This document shows positions 1 to 7,139 of a stretch of DNA of 11,800 bases, piece by piece. Every line of letters begins with the position of its first letter. The first letter of the stretch is position 1. The position numbers and the translations under genes are program-made. Source of the DNA: Caldisericales bacterium (GTDB lineage Bacteria > Caldisericota > Caldisericia > Caldisericales > Caldisericaceae); NCBI GenBank assembly GCA_015485995.1, contig WFSP01000036.1, forward strand, positions 1 to 11,800. Direction: 5' to 3'. The notes under the pieces are model-generated. The model was not told the DNA's origin, made no database searches, and saw nothing but the letters and a program-made list of their open reading frames with translations.

Positions 1-2
1 AG

Positions 3-542
3 GCAGTAAGAGGTAATCATGATAATGCCGTTGCTTTTAACACAGATTGTGGTTGTTCGCCTTCAATGCAAGAGCTTTCTGTCGCAAGCAGAGAATACAC
101 AAATAAAGTGGTAAGCAAAGAACAGGTGGAATTTCTGCGGAAACTTCCGTTAAAAGAGAAATTTCAAATAGGCAGAAAAACATTTTTTCTTGTGCACGCC
201 TCAAACAGTGATCCGTTGTTTAAGTATCTCAACCCCGGAAAGGTTTCAGGAGAAGAGTTTAAAAAGGAATTCGACAGTATCAAAACAGATTTTATAATCT
301 ATGGGCATACACACATCCCTTTGATTTTAAGAGGCATAACGAATAGCATCATTATAAACCCAGGGAGTGTAGGACAGCCAAGGGATGATGACCCAAGAGC
401 AAGCTGTGCAGTGATTGACACAGAAAGAGATTCCGTAGAAATAAACCGTATCGAATACGACATCAAAAAAGTGGAAAAGCAAATTAAAGAGGCAAATCTT
501 CCTGAACCATTAATCTCAATACTCGAGAACGGCAAGCACTAA
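3..542 (+). CDS. Calcineurin-like metallophosphoesterase, 5'-truncated by window edge
   Basis: This is the C-terminal 179 residues of a two-metal phosphoesterase; the real start lies upstream of base 1, because the frame is open from base 3. The metal-binding GNHD motif is encoded at 12-23, so the first internal ATG at 66 cannot be the start. Further family signatures follow: LVHAS near 190-204, GHTH at 303-314, then NPGSVGQPRDDDPRAS, which is typical of the roughly 240-residue calcineurin-like proteins of the YfcE/MJ0936 type. In this family GNHD and GHTH supply metal ligands for hydrolysing phosphodiesters or phosphomonoesters. The physiological substrate cannot be read from the sequence. 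No signal peptide or membrane segment is visible in the part present, so it is probably cytoplasmic. It ends 43 bases before phoH, and a promoter-like sequence in that gap suggests it is the last gene of an upstream unit. Confidence 0.88.
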   Translation, partial: AVRGNHDNAVAFNTDCGCSPSMQELSVASREYTNKVVSKEQVEFLRKLPLKEKFQIGRKTFFLVHASNSDPLFKYLNPGKVSGEEFKKEFDSIKTDFIIYGHTHIPLILRGITNSIIINPGSVGQPRDDDPRASCAVIDTERDSVEINRIEYDIKKVEKQIKEANLPEPLISILENGKH

Positions 543-543
543 T

Positions 544-579
544 TTGATTATTTGAAAAAGCCTGCTAAAATAGTATTGT
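544..579 (+). promoter_or_regulatory. Candidate promoter(s) for the phoH operon, placing transcription start at or near the ATG
   Basis: Two overlapping sigma-70-like arrangements fill the gap before phoH. TTGATT (544-549) is followed after 16 bases by TAAAAT (566-571). TTGAAA (552-557) is followed after 16 bases by TATTGT (574-579). Starts would fall near 578 and near 586. The second would coincide with the phoH ATG. No Shine-Dalgarno sequence lies between 572 and 585, so a leaderless or nearly leaderless message is plausible. This is a motif reading only, in AT-rich DNA where such matches are common. Confidence 0.45.
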
Positions 580-585
580 GATAAT

Positions 586-1554
586 ATGAAAGAAACAGTT
601 AATGAACAGGTGGAATTAAAAAATGCAGAACATATTCCTTTTGTTGTGGGAGTAATGGATAGGAACATAAGAATCATAGAAAAAGAGCTTGATGTGGATA
701 TAGTATTAAGAGACGAAAAGCTTTTTATCAGCGGAAACGAAGAAAATGTTAAACAAGCTAAGGAACTTCTGCAAAGCATAGAACGCCTCGCAAAAAAACA
801 TTATAATTTTTCTGTGGAAGAACTTATATATTCTGCAAAGAACAAGAAACCGGAATTTCTAAAAAATATTCCTGATACGGCTATTATTGAAGACGTAAAA
901 GGCAGGAAAGTTGTGCCAAAAACGCTCGGGCAGCGCAAATATGTAAAAGCAGTTTTAAAAAACAGCATAACATTCGTTATAGGGCCCGCTGGCACAGGAA
1001 AAACATATCTATCAGTTGCATTATCAGTAAAATATCTTTTAAGTGGCGAGGTAAACAGAATAATTTTAACAAGGCCCGTAATAGAAGCAGGAGAAAAGCT
1101 GGGATTTTTGCCGGGTGATATACAGCAGAAAGTAGACCCTTATTTCAGGCCGATTTACGACGCACTGTATGATTTTTTAGGGCAAGAAAAGACATACAAA
1201 CTTCTTACGAACAAAACCATAGAAATTGCCCCCTTGGCATATATGAGAGGAAGAACGTTAAATGATGCATTTATTATCCTTGACGAAGCACAAAACAGCA
1301 CCTTCTCGCAGATGAAAATGTTTTTAACACGGCTTGGCGAGGGTTCTAAAATGGTAATAACAGGCGATGTAACACAGAGCGATTTACTGCCCGGGCAAGG
1401 AGGAGACGGGCTCCAGGCAGCAACAACAATATTGAAACATATTAAAGGAATTGAGTTTATATATCTCACTGAAAAAGATATTGTAAGGCACAAACTTGTG
1501 CAACAAATCGTAAACGCATACGAAAAGAACGAAAATGATAAGAAGAAAAAATAG
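586..1554 (+). CDS. phoH: PhoH family ATPase (PhoH/YbeZ type)
   Basis: Cytoplasmic P-loop ATPase of 322 residues, the usual length for the family. Residues 25-60 form a small KH-like N-terminal part (DRNIRIIEKELDVDIVLRDE). The ATPase domain has Walker A GPAGTGKT at 133-140, TRPVIEAGE at 162-170, Walker B FIILDEAQ at 229-236, and a VITGDVTQSDL segment at 257-267. The tail is lysine-rich. PhoH/YbeZ proteins are associated with RNA metabolism and physically or genetically with the endonuclease YbeY, whose gene lies two positions downstream. The ATG at 586 has no Shine-Dalgarno sequence in front of it, yet it aligns with the expected family N-terminus. The 3' end overlaps pgpH by 20 bases. Nothing in the sequence looks damaged. 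Biochemical substrates of the family remain poorly defined. Confidence 0.96.
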   Translation: MKETVNEQVELKNAEHIPFVVGVMDRNIRIIEKELDVDIVLRDEKLFISGNEENVKQAKELLQSIERLAKKHYNFSVEELIYSAKNKKPEFLKNIPDTAIIEDVKGRKVVPKTLGQRKYVKAVLKNSITFVIGPAGTGKTYLSVALSVKYLLSGEVNRIILTRPVIEAGEKLGFLPGDIQQKVDPYFRPIYDALYDFLGQEKTYKLLTNKTIEIAPLAYMRGRTLNDAFIILDEAQNSTFSQMKMFLTRLGEGSKMVITGDVTQSDLLPGQGGDGLQAATTILKHIKGIEFIYLTEKDIVRHKLVQQIVNAYEKNENDKKKK

Positions 1555-3616
1555 AATTTACAGAATGGACGTTTTTACACGAAAACGTTTTACTACCTAT
1601 CTAAAAGAGAACATCGCTTCAATAGCAATTATTGTTTCACTTGCTATTGTAATATTTACCGCAATATTTTACTCCTACTTTCCAAACAACTTGAAGTTAA
1701 AGGCAGGAGATATAAGCACCGAAGATATTATTGCACCAAGAACATTCACTTATATAAATGTTGAAAAAACGGAAGAACTTAAAAAGAAAGTTGCAGATTC
1801 CATATCTCCGGTATATAGGCTCGATACATCAGAAGAAAATACTGTGTTAAACAATCTGGATTCAGTGTTTAACAATATAACATCCATACTGAGTTCTACC
1901 AAAGATGAAGTAGAAAAACATAAAGAACTGGTGATACTCTTCCCAAACAACGCATCTTTTGCTGATTTTCTGGTAGAGGAACCTCCAGAAAAAATAGAAA
2001 ATATGCATAAAACATTAAAATCAATACTGTATAATCTAATGGTAATGGGGGTAAAGAGTAATAGTATAAACCAATCGGTACATATAGGAACAGATGAAAT
2101 AGATAAGACAGCTTTTAATAAAAGCGAAAAACAGTTCCTTATATATTTACTTCGTAAAACAATACAGCCGAATCTCATATACGATAAAGATGCAACAGAA
2201 GCTGCTATTCAAAAGGCAATAAGTTCTGTCCCATCCGTAAAAGCTACAATCAACAAAGGCGACACAATAGTAAAAAAAGGCGAAAAAATTACTGAAACTC
2301 AGTACCAGATACTCAGTGCAGTAGGATTAGTGCATACTAAAAGCGATTGGAAAATCATCCTAAGCATCATTATATTTATATTGCTATTTATTGCTGTTTC
2401 ATACACCGCAATGCTTAATTCCGGAAAAATGGTAAAACAAAAAGCGGTAAAAAGAACAGCAGAATTCGCAATCATTATTGTGATTTCTTATATTGCTTTT
2501 CTACTCCTTCAGCCAATTTCACCATATCTTATTCCGATTCCCCTTCTTGCATTCATTATTTTTGCTTTCTTTGATATAAGCAGCGCTTTACTTATCTCTA
2601 TAAGTTTTACCTTCTTGCTGACACTACCAATGGACATAAAAGCGTCGATACTGTTTGCAATACTTATCTCTATTTCAGTATCGCTATTCATTTTAAGACG
2701 TTTTGCCAGGATGATTACTCTAATATACGCAGGTACCGCAGGCGGCGTAACTTTTGCATTAATCACATTTCTTGTAGGGGTTACCAGCAAACTTCCGTTG
2801 AAACAAATAGAAATAAACACTACATACGCGTTTTCAAACTTCTTTGGGGCTGCACTACTAACATTGGGTATTGTATTTATGCTTGACCATATATTTAACG
2901 AAGCAACCGTAATTCGCCTTTTGGAATTAAGTGATACAAACACTCACCTGTTGAGGCAGTTGCTACTAAAAGCCCCTGGAACTTATCAACACAGCATAAA
3001 CGTTGCAAGTATAGCAGAGTCAGCAGCAGCAAAAATTAACGCAAATTCACTTTTAATACGCGTAGGTGCTTATTACCATGATATAGGGAAAATGCTGCAT
3101 CCGTATTATTTTACGGAAAATCAGATAAACATTCCTAATATCCATAACAGCATTACCCCAAATCTTAGTAAAACAATAATTATAAATCATGTTAAAGACG
3201 GCGCGCAAATTGCAAAAAGGTATAGGTTACCCGAGGAAATTATAATGTTTATTTTAACGCACCACGGAACAACGATAGTTTCATATTTTTATCACAAGGA
3301 AAAAGAAAAAAACTCCGACGCAAAAAAAGACGAATTTCGTTATCCTGGGCCAAAACCTCACACCAAAGAACAAGCAATTTTGATGCTTGCCGATGCCTCA
3401 GAGGCAGCAACTCACGGAATGGATAATCTGGACAGGGATAAAATTGAAAAAATAGTAAAAAGTATAATTAAAGACCGCGTAGATGACGGCCAATTAGACC
3501 AATCCGAACTTACATTGGGAGAACTAAAAGAAGTAACTGATTCCTTTATCAAGTCCCTTATAAACTTTTATCATAAAAGGGAGGCCTACCCAACGGAAGA
3601 AAATGCTAAAAGTTGA
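1535..3616 (+). CDS. pgpH: 7TM receptor with HD phosphohydrolase domain, c-di-AMP phosphodiesterase PgpH (YqfF family)
   Basis: Membrane protein of 693 residues with the full family architecture. There is one N-terminal membrane helix (about 26-49) and an extracytoplasmic 7TMR-HDED domain (about 50-270). A block of about seven hydrophobic helices follows (about 272-450), then a cytoplasmic HD domain (about 470-640). HD residues visible are H486 (TYQHSIN), H515-D516 (YHDIGK), H552 (NHVKDG), H576-H577 (THHGT) and the late RYPGPKPHTKEQAILMLADASEAA stretch ending in the conserved Asp at 620. Characterised PgpH proteins hydrolyse c-di-AMP to pApA, a signal linked to osmotic and potassium homeostasis. 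Starts at 1535 and 1565 are both possible; neither has a convincing ribosome site. The 1535 start overlaps phoH and adds a basic decapeptide. The 3' end overlaps ybeY by 14 bases. Confidence 0.94.
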   Translation: MIRRKNRIYRMDVFTRKRFTTYLKENIASIAIIVSLAIVIFTAIFYSYFPNNLKLKAGDISTEDIIAPRTFTYINVEKTEELKKKVADSISPVYRLDTSEENTVLNNLDSVFNNITSILSSTKDEVEKHKELVILFPNNASFADFLVEEPPEKIENMHKTLKSILYNLMVMGVKSNSINQSVHIGTDEIDKTAFNKSEKQFLIYLLRKTIQPNLIYDKDATEAAIQKAISSVPSVKATINKGDTIVKKGEKITETQYQILSAVGLVHTKSDWKIILSIIIFILLFIAVSYTAMLNSGKMVKQKAVKRTAEFAIIIVISYIAFLLLQPISPYLIPIPLLAFIIFAFFDISSALLISISFTFLLTLPMDIKASILFAILISISVSLFILRRFARMITLIYAGTAGGVTFALITFLVGVTSKLPLKQIEINTTYAFSNFFGAALLTLGIVFMLDHIFNEATVIRLLELSDTNTHLLRQLLLKAPGTYQHSINVASIAESAAAKINANSLLIRVGAYYHDIGKMLHPYYFTENQINIPNIHNSITPNLSKTIIINHVKDGAQIAKRYRLPEEIIMFILTHHGTTIVSYFYHKEKEKNSDAKKDEFRYPGPKPHTKEQAILMLADASEAATHGMDNLDRDKIEKIVKSIIKDRVDDGQLDQSELTLGELKEVTDSFIKSLINFYHKREAYPTEENAKS

Positions 3617-4058
3617 ATTCTCTAATAAAACAAGGAAATACGAAGTAAACGAAAGACTCTTAACCTCACTGGTACGAAAAATATCGCATTTTGCAGGTGA
3701 AGATTACGGTATAGTAAGCATTTCATTTGTTGGAGAAAAACGGATACGGGATATAAACAAAAAATTCAGGGGAATAGACAAACCCACCAACGTTATCTCC
3801 TTTCCGTTTATGGACTCTTTCGGTAAAATAAAAATAATAGGCGATATTGTTATATGCCTTCAAATTGCAAAGAAACAAGCTAAAAAAGAGGGGAATAATT
3901 TCACGGACTATGTAGCATTTCTCATAATTCATGCTTTTTTACACCTTTTAGGTTATGACCATATAGAAGAAAAAGATAGAGTAATAATGGAAAAGAAAGA
4001 AGAAGAAATTTTCCATAAAATTCATATTACCAATTTTTTAAAGGAGGCTGGTAAATAG
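3603..4058 (+). CDS. ybeY: Endoribonuclease YbeY (rRNA maturation factor)
   Basis: Small zinc metalloprotein of 151 residues, the usual family size. It takes part in 16S rRNA 3' end maturation and ribosome quality control in the cytoplasm. The signature zinc site HxxxHxxxxxH is intact: H110, H114 and H120 in HAFLHLLGYDHIE. Upstream conserved blocks are also present: RDINKKFRGIDKPTNVISFPF (about 49-69) and GDIVIC (80-85). A GGAAG sequence at 3595-3599 precedes the ATG, and the start lies inside the end of pgpH, so translational coupling is likely. Its place close to phoH matches the widespread phoH-ybeY gene neighbourhood, here separated by pgpH as in many Gram-positive-type genomes. The stop codon directly abuts the ATG of the next gene. 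Confidence 0.96.
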   Translation: MLKVEFSNKTRKYEVNERLLTSLVRKISHFAGEDYGIVSISFVGEKRIRDINKKFRGIDKPTNVISFPFMDSFGKIKIIGDIVICLQIAKKQAKKEGNNFTDYVAFLIIHAFLHLLGYDHIEEKDRVIMEKKEEEIFHKIHITNFLKEAGK

Positions 4059-5351
4059 ATGAACCCGTCGAGTTGGGGATATATTATCTTTGAATTCGTT
4101 TTACTTGTCACGTTTTCTGCCTTTTTCTCCGGAATGGAAGCTGCTTTGCTTTCCGTTTCAAGGATAAAGCTTGAATCTATGGCATCTAAAGATTCAAAAA
4201 TTGCCCAAAAAATTTTAGATTTTAAAAAGAACCCGGAAAGATTTATAAGCCCAATTGTATTGGGGAATAATTTTGCCAATATACTCGCTTCTGTCTTAGC
4301 TACATACTTCAGTGTAATGCTTGCCAAGACACACAACCTTTCTACTTCAACCTCACTAATAATAACAACGGTGGTTCTTACAGTGGTAATCGTTATATTT
4401 GGCGAGGTAATACCAAAAAGTGTTGCTGCATATAACCCTGAAAAATTTTCAATATCATCTTTCTATATATTTTATTTTTTCTGGGTAATATTGTTTCCGT
4501 TTGCCTGGCTTTTATCAAAAATTTCCAGAGGATTTCTTATACTGTTCGGTATAAAAAAAGAGGTCAAAACCGTATTTAAAAATCCGGAAGAACTTATAAT
4601 GATGCTTCACCTCGGAAAAGAAGAAGGCATAATTGAGAAATCCGAAGAAAAAATGATATTCAGTATCTTCGAGTTTGGCGATACTCTCGTAAGGGAAGTG
4701 ATGACGCCTCGAGTAGATATGATAACAGTGCCAGTAGGTGCTAATTTGGATCAGATATTAAATACTGTTGTTCAAAGCAATCATTCACGAATGCCAGTAT
4801 ACAAAGGAAAAGTAGATAATATTGTAGGAATTCTATACATAAAAGACCTTTTTAAGCTGTTTTTATCCGGAGTAGATGAACACAAAATAAAACTAAAAGA
4901 TATACTGCGCCCAGCCTACTTTGTCCCTGAAACAAAGCGTGTTGACGAACTTTTCAGAGAGATGCAAAAAAAGAAAATACAAATAGCAATAGTATTCGAC
5001 GAATATGGAGGCATATCCGGGCTTGTTACAATGGAAGACTTGTTGGAAGAAATTGTGGGGGAAATACAAGACGAATATGAAGCGGAAGAGAAAAGTTTTC
5101 AGAAAATCGGGAATAACGCTTATCTTGTTTCCGGAATGATGAGCATCGATGACTTCAATGAAGAGTTTAAAGCAAATCTTTCGGATGAAGAAGCGGATAC
5201 AATCGGAGGAATAATTTTAGAAAAATTAGGCAGGCTGCCCCACTCCGGAGAAGAAATAGAAGTAGAAAATTTTAAATTTATAGTAAATAAGATTCGCGGA
5301 AGAAGAATCGTCCAGATAAAAGTTATATTGAAAGATAAGGAGGTAAAATGA
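4059..5351 (+). CDS. CNNM/CorC (HlyC/CorC) family membrane protein with paired CBS domains
   Basis: Membrane protein of 430 residues with the standard order of domains. An N-terminal CNNM/DUF21 membrane domain covers about 8-165 and contains FSGMEAALLSVSR (23-35) and GEVIPKSVA (115-123). A CBS pair covers about 215-340, with REVMTPRVDM at its start and IAIVFDEYGGISGLVTMEDLLEEIVGEIQDE around 309-338. A CorC_HlyC transporter-associated domain covers about 350-425. Family members are implicated in Mg2+ (or related cation) efflux, with ATP binding in the CBS pair; older annotation as hemolysin is historical. The ATG follows the ybeY stop with no gap. AAGGAGG at 4041-4047 is the ribosome site, at a rather long spacing of 11 bases. 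The gene overlaps cdd by 4 bases. Substrate specificity is inferred from the family only. Confidence 0.93.
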   Translation: MNPSSWGYIIFEFVLLVTFSAFFSGMEAALLSVSRIKLESMASKDSKIAQKILDFKKNPERFISPIVLGNNFANILASVLATYFSVMLAKTHNLSTSTSLIITTVVLTVVIVIFGEVIPKSVAAYNPEKFSISSFYIFYFFWVILFPFAWLLSKISRGFLILFGIKKEVKTVFKNPEELIMMLHLGKEEGIIEKSEEKMIFSIFEFGDTLVREVMTPRVDMITVPVGANLDQILNTVVQSNHSRMPVYKGKVDNIVGILYIKDLFKLFLSGVDEHKIKLKDILRPAYFVPETKRVDELFREMQKKKIQIAIVFDEYGGISGLVTMEDLLEEIVGEIQDEYEAEEKSFQKIGNNAYLVSGMMSIDDFNEEFKANLSDEEADTIGGIILEKLGRLPHSGEEIEVENFKFIVNKIRGRRIVQIKVILKDKEVK

Positions 5352-5746
5352 ACAAAGAAAAACTAATAGAACTGGCAAGAATCGCAAGAGAAAACGCTTA
5401 TGCCCCTTACTCTCACTTCAAAGTAGGAACCGCACTGCTTACAAAAAACGGAAAAGTTTTTACCGGCTGTAATATTGAGAACTCAAGCTTTGGTGCAAGT
5501 ATGTGTGCAGAACGCGTAGCAGTTTTTAAAGCCGTTAGCGAAGGGGAAAGAGAATTTGAAACAATTGCCTTGGTTACAAATACGGAAGAACCTGCTATGC
5601 CGTGCGGAATATGCAGGCAGGTATTGTCGGAATTTGCACCTAACATTAAAATATACGCAGCAAATTTAACCGGTACGGTAAAAGAAACCTCTCTCAAGGA
5701 ACTCTTACCGTATGCATTTACAAAAGAAGATTTAGGAGGTAAATAA
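5348..5746 (+). CDS. cdd: Cytidine deaminase
   Basis: Cytoplasmic pyrimidine-salvage enzyme converting cytidine and deoxycytidine to uridine and deoxyuridine. The 132-residue length is that of the homotetrameric bacterial class. The zinc site is complete: C53-A-E55 (catalytic glutamate in MCAERVAVFKA) and PCGICRQ with C86 and C89. The nucleoside-binding FTGCNIENSS stretch (38-47) is also present. AAGGAGGT at 5337-5344 stands close in front of the ATG, which overlaps the preceding stop as ATGA. The gene cdd often neighbours ybeY, and in Firmicutes is commonly followed by era; era is not seen here and tpiA follows instead. Confidence 0.96.
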   Translation: MNKEKLIELARIARENAYAPYSHFKVGTALLTKNGKVFTGCNIENSSFGASMCAERVAVFKAVSEGEREFETIALVTNTEEPAMPCGICRQVLSEFAPNIKIYAANLTGTVKETSLKELLPYAFTKEDLGGK

Positions 5747-5747
5747 A

Positions 5748-6509
5748 ATGAGAAAAATCATACTCGCAGGAAATTGGAAAATGCACAAACTTATAGAGGA
5801 TGGCGAAAATCTTGTAAACTGCCTTGAAGAAAAATTCAAGAATTCTCCTTTAGAAATAATTGTTTTTCCGCCATTCACCTCATTGAGCGCAATCTCAAAA
5901 ACAGCACGGAAAATAAAAATAGGAGCACAGAATATGCACTTTGAAGATGAAGGTGCTTTTACCGGAGAAATTTCCCCTTTGATGTTAAAGGATGCCGGTG
6001 CAGAATACGTAATAATAGGGCATTCGGAAAGAAGGAATATATTTGGCGAAACTGACCAACTAATAAATAAAAAGATAAAATCTGCCCTAACACATAATAT
6101 CAAGGCAGTATTGTGCGTTGGCGAAAAGCTCAATGATAGGCAAAGCGGTAAAACCAAAGAGGTTATCGAAAATGAGCTGTCTAAAGACCTTTCAGGCCTC
6201 AACAAGGAGGATATGGAGAACATCATTATTGCATACGAACCTATATGGGCAATTGGAACCGGAGTTTCTGCAAAGCCCGAACAGGCAGAGGAAGTACACA
6301 AATTTATCAGAAACCTGCTTGGAAAAATGTTCGGCAAAAGTGTTGGGGAGAACACAACTGTTTTATACGGAGGCAGCGTAAAACCGTCAAACGTTGAATC
6401 ACTTGCAAAGATGAAAGATATAGATGGTGGCCTCGTAGGCGGAGCGAGCCTAGACTGCGAAAGCTTTTATAAAATTGGGCAAATTCTTTCTGAAATAAAA
6501 AAGTTATAA
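5748..6509 (+). CDS. tpiA: Triosephosphate isomerase
   Basis: Glycolytic and gluconeogenic TIM-barrel enzyme interconverting dihydroxyacetone phosphate and glyceraldehyde 3-phosphate. It has 253 residues, the normal size. Active-site residues are all visible: N9 and K11 in GNWKMHK, H92 in IIGHSERR, and the catalytic base E164 in AYEPIWAIGTG. The phosphate-gripping loop 6 lies at about 168-175, followed by YGGSVKPSN (207-215) and GGLVGGASL (227-235). AGGAGGT at 5734-5740 gives a 7-base spacing to the ATG. The gene starts 1 base after cdd, so it belongs to the same operon. That company is unusual, since tpiA more often sits with gapA and pgk. It is the last gene of the operon; a new promoter follows. 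Confidence 0.97.
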   Translation: MRKIILAGNWKMHKLIEDGENLVNCLEEKFKNSPLEIIVFPPFTSLSAISKTARKIKIGAQNMHFEDEGAFTGEISPLMLKDAGAEYVIIGHSERRNIFGETDQLINKKIKSALTHNIKAVLCVGEKLNDRQSGKTKEVIENELSKDLSGLNKEDMENIIIAYEPIWAIGTGVSAKPEQAEEVHKFIRNLLGKMFGKSVGENTTVLYGGSVKPSNVESLAKMKDIDGGLVGGASLDCESFYKIGQILSEIKKL

Positions 6510-6522
6510 TTTTTCATTTATA

Positions 6523-6531
6523 TGGTATAAT
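6523..6531 (+). promoter_or_regulatory. Extended -10 promoter for the small coiled-coil gene
   Basis: TGGTATAAT is a perfect -10 hexamer (6526-6531) with the TGn extension. The position expected for a -35 box (about 6503-6508) lies in the end of tpiA and shows no good match, which is usual for extended -10 promoters. Predicted transcription start is near 6538, giving a leader of about 20 bases that contains the ribosome site. No terminator is visible after tpiA, so read-through from the operon is also possible. Confidence 0.6.
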
Positions 6532-6543
6532 ATAAGAAAACAT

Positions 6544-6550
6544 AGGAGGT
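6544..6550 (+). promoter_or_regulatory. Ribosome binding site that fixes the start at 6558
   Basis: AGGAGGT lies 7 bases before the ATG at 6558. It overlaps an in-frame GTG at 6549, so that GTG cannot be the start served by this site. The shorter protein, beginning MAGFWDK, is preferred. Confidence 0.8.
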
Positions 6551-6557
6551 GAGCAAT

Positions 6558-7013
6558 ATGGCAGGATTTTGGGATAAAGTAAAAAAGGGGGCACAAGAGG
6601 CAGGTGAAAAAGCGGCAAAACTTGCAAAGATTGCAAAAATTCAGGCAGAAGTAACAGGATTAGGCTCTTCGCGAAAGGAAAAAATACTTTCTCTTGGTGA
6701 AAAAGCTTACAATCTCTATAAAAGTGGAAAGCTCGGCGGCGAAGCACAGGAGGAACTTAAAACATTCATTGCAGCAATAGAAGAAATAGAAAAAAAGGTA
6801 GCAGATAAGAAAAAAGAAATCGAAAAAATAAAGGCTGAGATGAACGAAAAGAAAGAAGTAGTAGTAGAAGAAGCAAAAGAAGTTAAAGAAGAGGCTAAAA
6901 CAGCAACAGAAGAAGAGGTAAGGGAAGTTAAAGAAGAAGCTAAAAAAGAGGAAATTCCCGAAGAAGAACCGGCGAAAGAAACAAATCCCAAAGAAACAGA
7001 CGAAGAAAAGTAA
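6558..7013 (+). CDS. Small charged coiled-coil protein of unknown function
   Basis: I do not recognise a characterised family, although short proteins opening with a similar MxxFxDKxKKGAxxAGEKA pattern are common in bacteria. The 151 residues divide into three parts. An amphipathic N-terminal helix covers 1-35 (WDKVKKGAQEAGEKAAKLAK). A hinge with GLGSS (34-38) and a helix with GEKAYNLYKSGKLGGE (47-62) follow. A long heptad-like helix runs from about 64 to 98 into a Glu/Lys-rich, probably disordered tail with a 15-residue repeat (EVKEEAK at 108-114 and 123-129). There is no signal peptide, no membrane segment and no cysteine. It has its own promoter, a strong ribosome site and a strong terminator, so it is probably a monocistronic and well-expressed gene. 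A structural, scaffolding or envelope-associated role is only a guess. Confidence 0.8.
   Translation: MAGFWDKVKKGAQEAGEKAAKLAKIAKIQAEVTGLGSSRKEKILSLGEKAYNLYKSGKLGGEAQEELKTFIAAIEEIEKKVADKKKEIEKIKAEMNEKKEVVVEEAKEVKEEAKTATEEEVREVKEEAKKEEIPEEEPAKETNPKETDEEK
6879..6945 (+). repeat. Two-copy in-frame direct repeat in the acidic tail
   Basis: A 22-base unit encoding EVKEEAK occurs at 6879-6900 and again at 6924-6945, with one third-position difference (GAG versus GAA). The period is 45 bases, or 15 codons. The near identity at DNA level suggests a recent duplication inside the tail, although the simple Glu/Lys codon content lowers the weight of this. Confidence 0.7.
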
Positions 7014-7042
7014 CAGTATAAAAAACGCAAATAAGAATTGCT

Positions 7043-7071
7043 ACGGGAGGCATATGCCTCCCGTTTTATTT
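7043..7071 (+). terminator. Intrinsic terminator after the small coiled-coil gene
   Basis: A perfect 9-bp GC-rich stem (ACGGGAGGC with GCCTCCCGT) encloses a 4-base ATAT loop and is followed by TTTTATTT. It sits 29 bases after the stop codon at 7011-7013. The other flank is not T-rich on the minus strand, so it should act in the + direction. It separates the small gene from the next cluster. Confidence 0.93.
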
Positions 7072-7128
7072 AAGAGGCAACCTTTTGAAAACCGTTTTAT
7101 ATTTTAAGAGCTTCATATAGAATGTATT

Positions 7129-7133
7129 GGAGG
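7129..7133 (+). promoter_or_regulatory. Ribosome binding site that fixes the TrpF-like start at 7140
   Basis: GGAGG lies 6 bases before the ATG at 7140. An earlier in-frame ATG at 7122 would put this site inside the coding region and has no ribosome site of its own. It would also add residues (MYWRHR) in front of the first barrel strand. The start at 7140 is therefore preferred. Confidence 0.75.
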
Positions 7134-7139
7134 CATAGG

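Noticed and set aside
66..542. Metallophosphoesterase gene starting at ATG 66
   Set aside because: The frame is open to base 3 and the codons upstream encode the essential GNHD motif, so the ATG at 66 is internal.
5732..6355. Minus-strand open frame of 207 codons opposite tpiA
   Set aside because: It mirrors the codon structure of a clearly functional gene, is Ser/Phe/Leu-rich as antisense frames are, and shows no motif.
6118..6381. Plus-strand open frame of 87 codons inside tpiA in another frame
   Set aside because: tpiA is intact across this stretch with all catalytic residues; the alternative frame has no ribosome site or family features.
6549..6557. GTG start at 6549 for the small coiled-coil protein
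   Set aside because: The GTG overlaps the AGGAGGT ribosome site, which is correctly spaced for the ATG at 6558.
7122..7139. ATG start at 7122 for the TrpF-like protein
   Set aside because: No ribosome site precedes it, while GGAGG at 7129-7133 serves the ATG at 7140, where the first barrel strand begins.
7072..7139. Promoter for the TrpF-like/PfkB/uvrB/patatin cluster
   Set aside because: A promoter is expected after the terminator, but TTGAAA (7085-7090) and TATAGA (7116-7121) are 25 bases apart. No acceptable pair was found, so none is listed as a feature.
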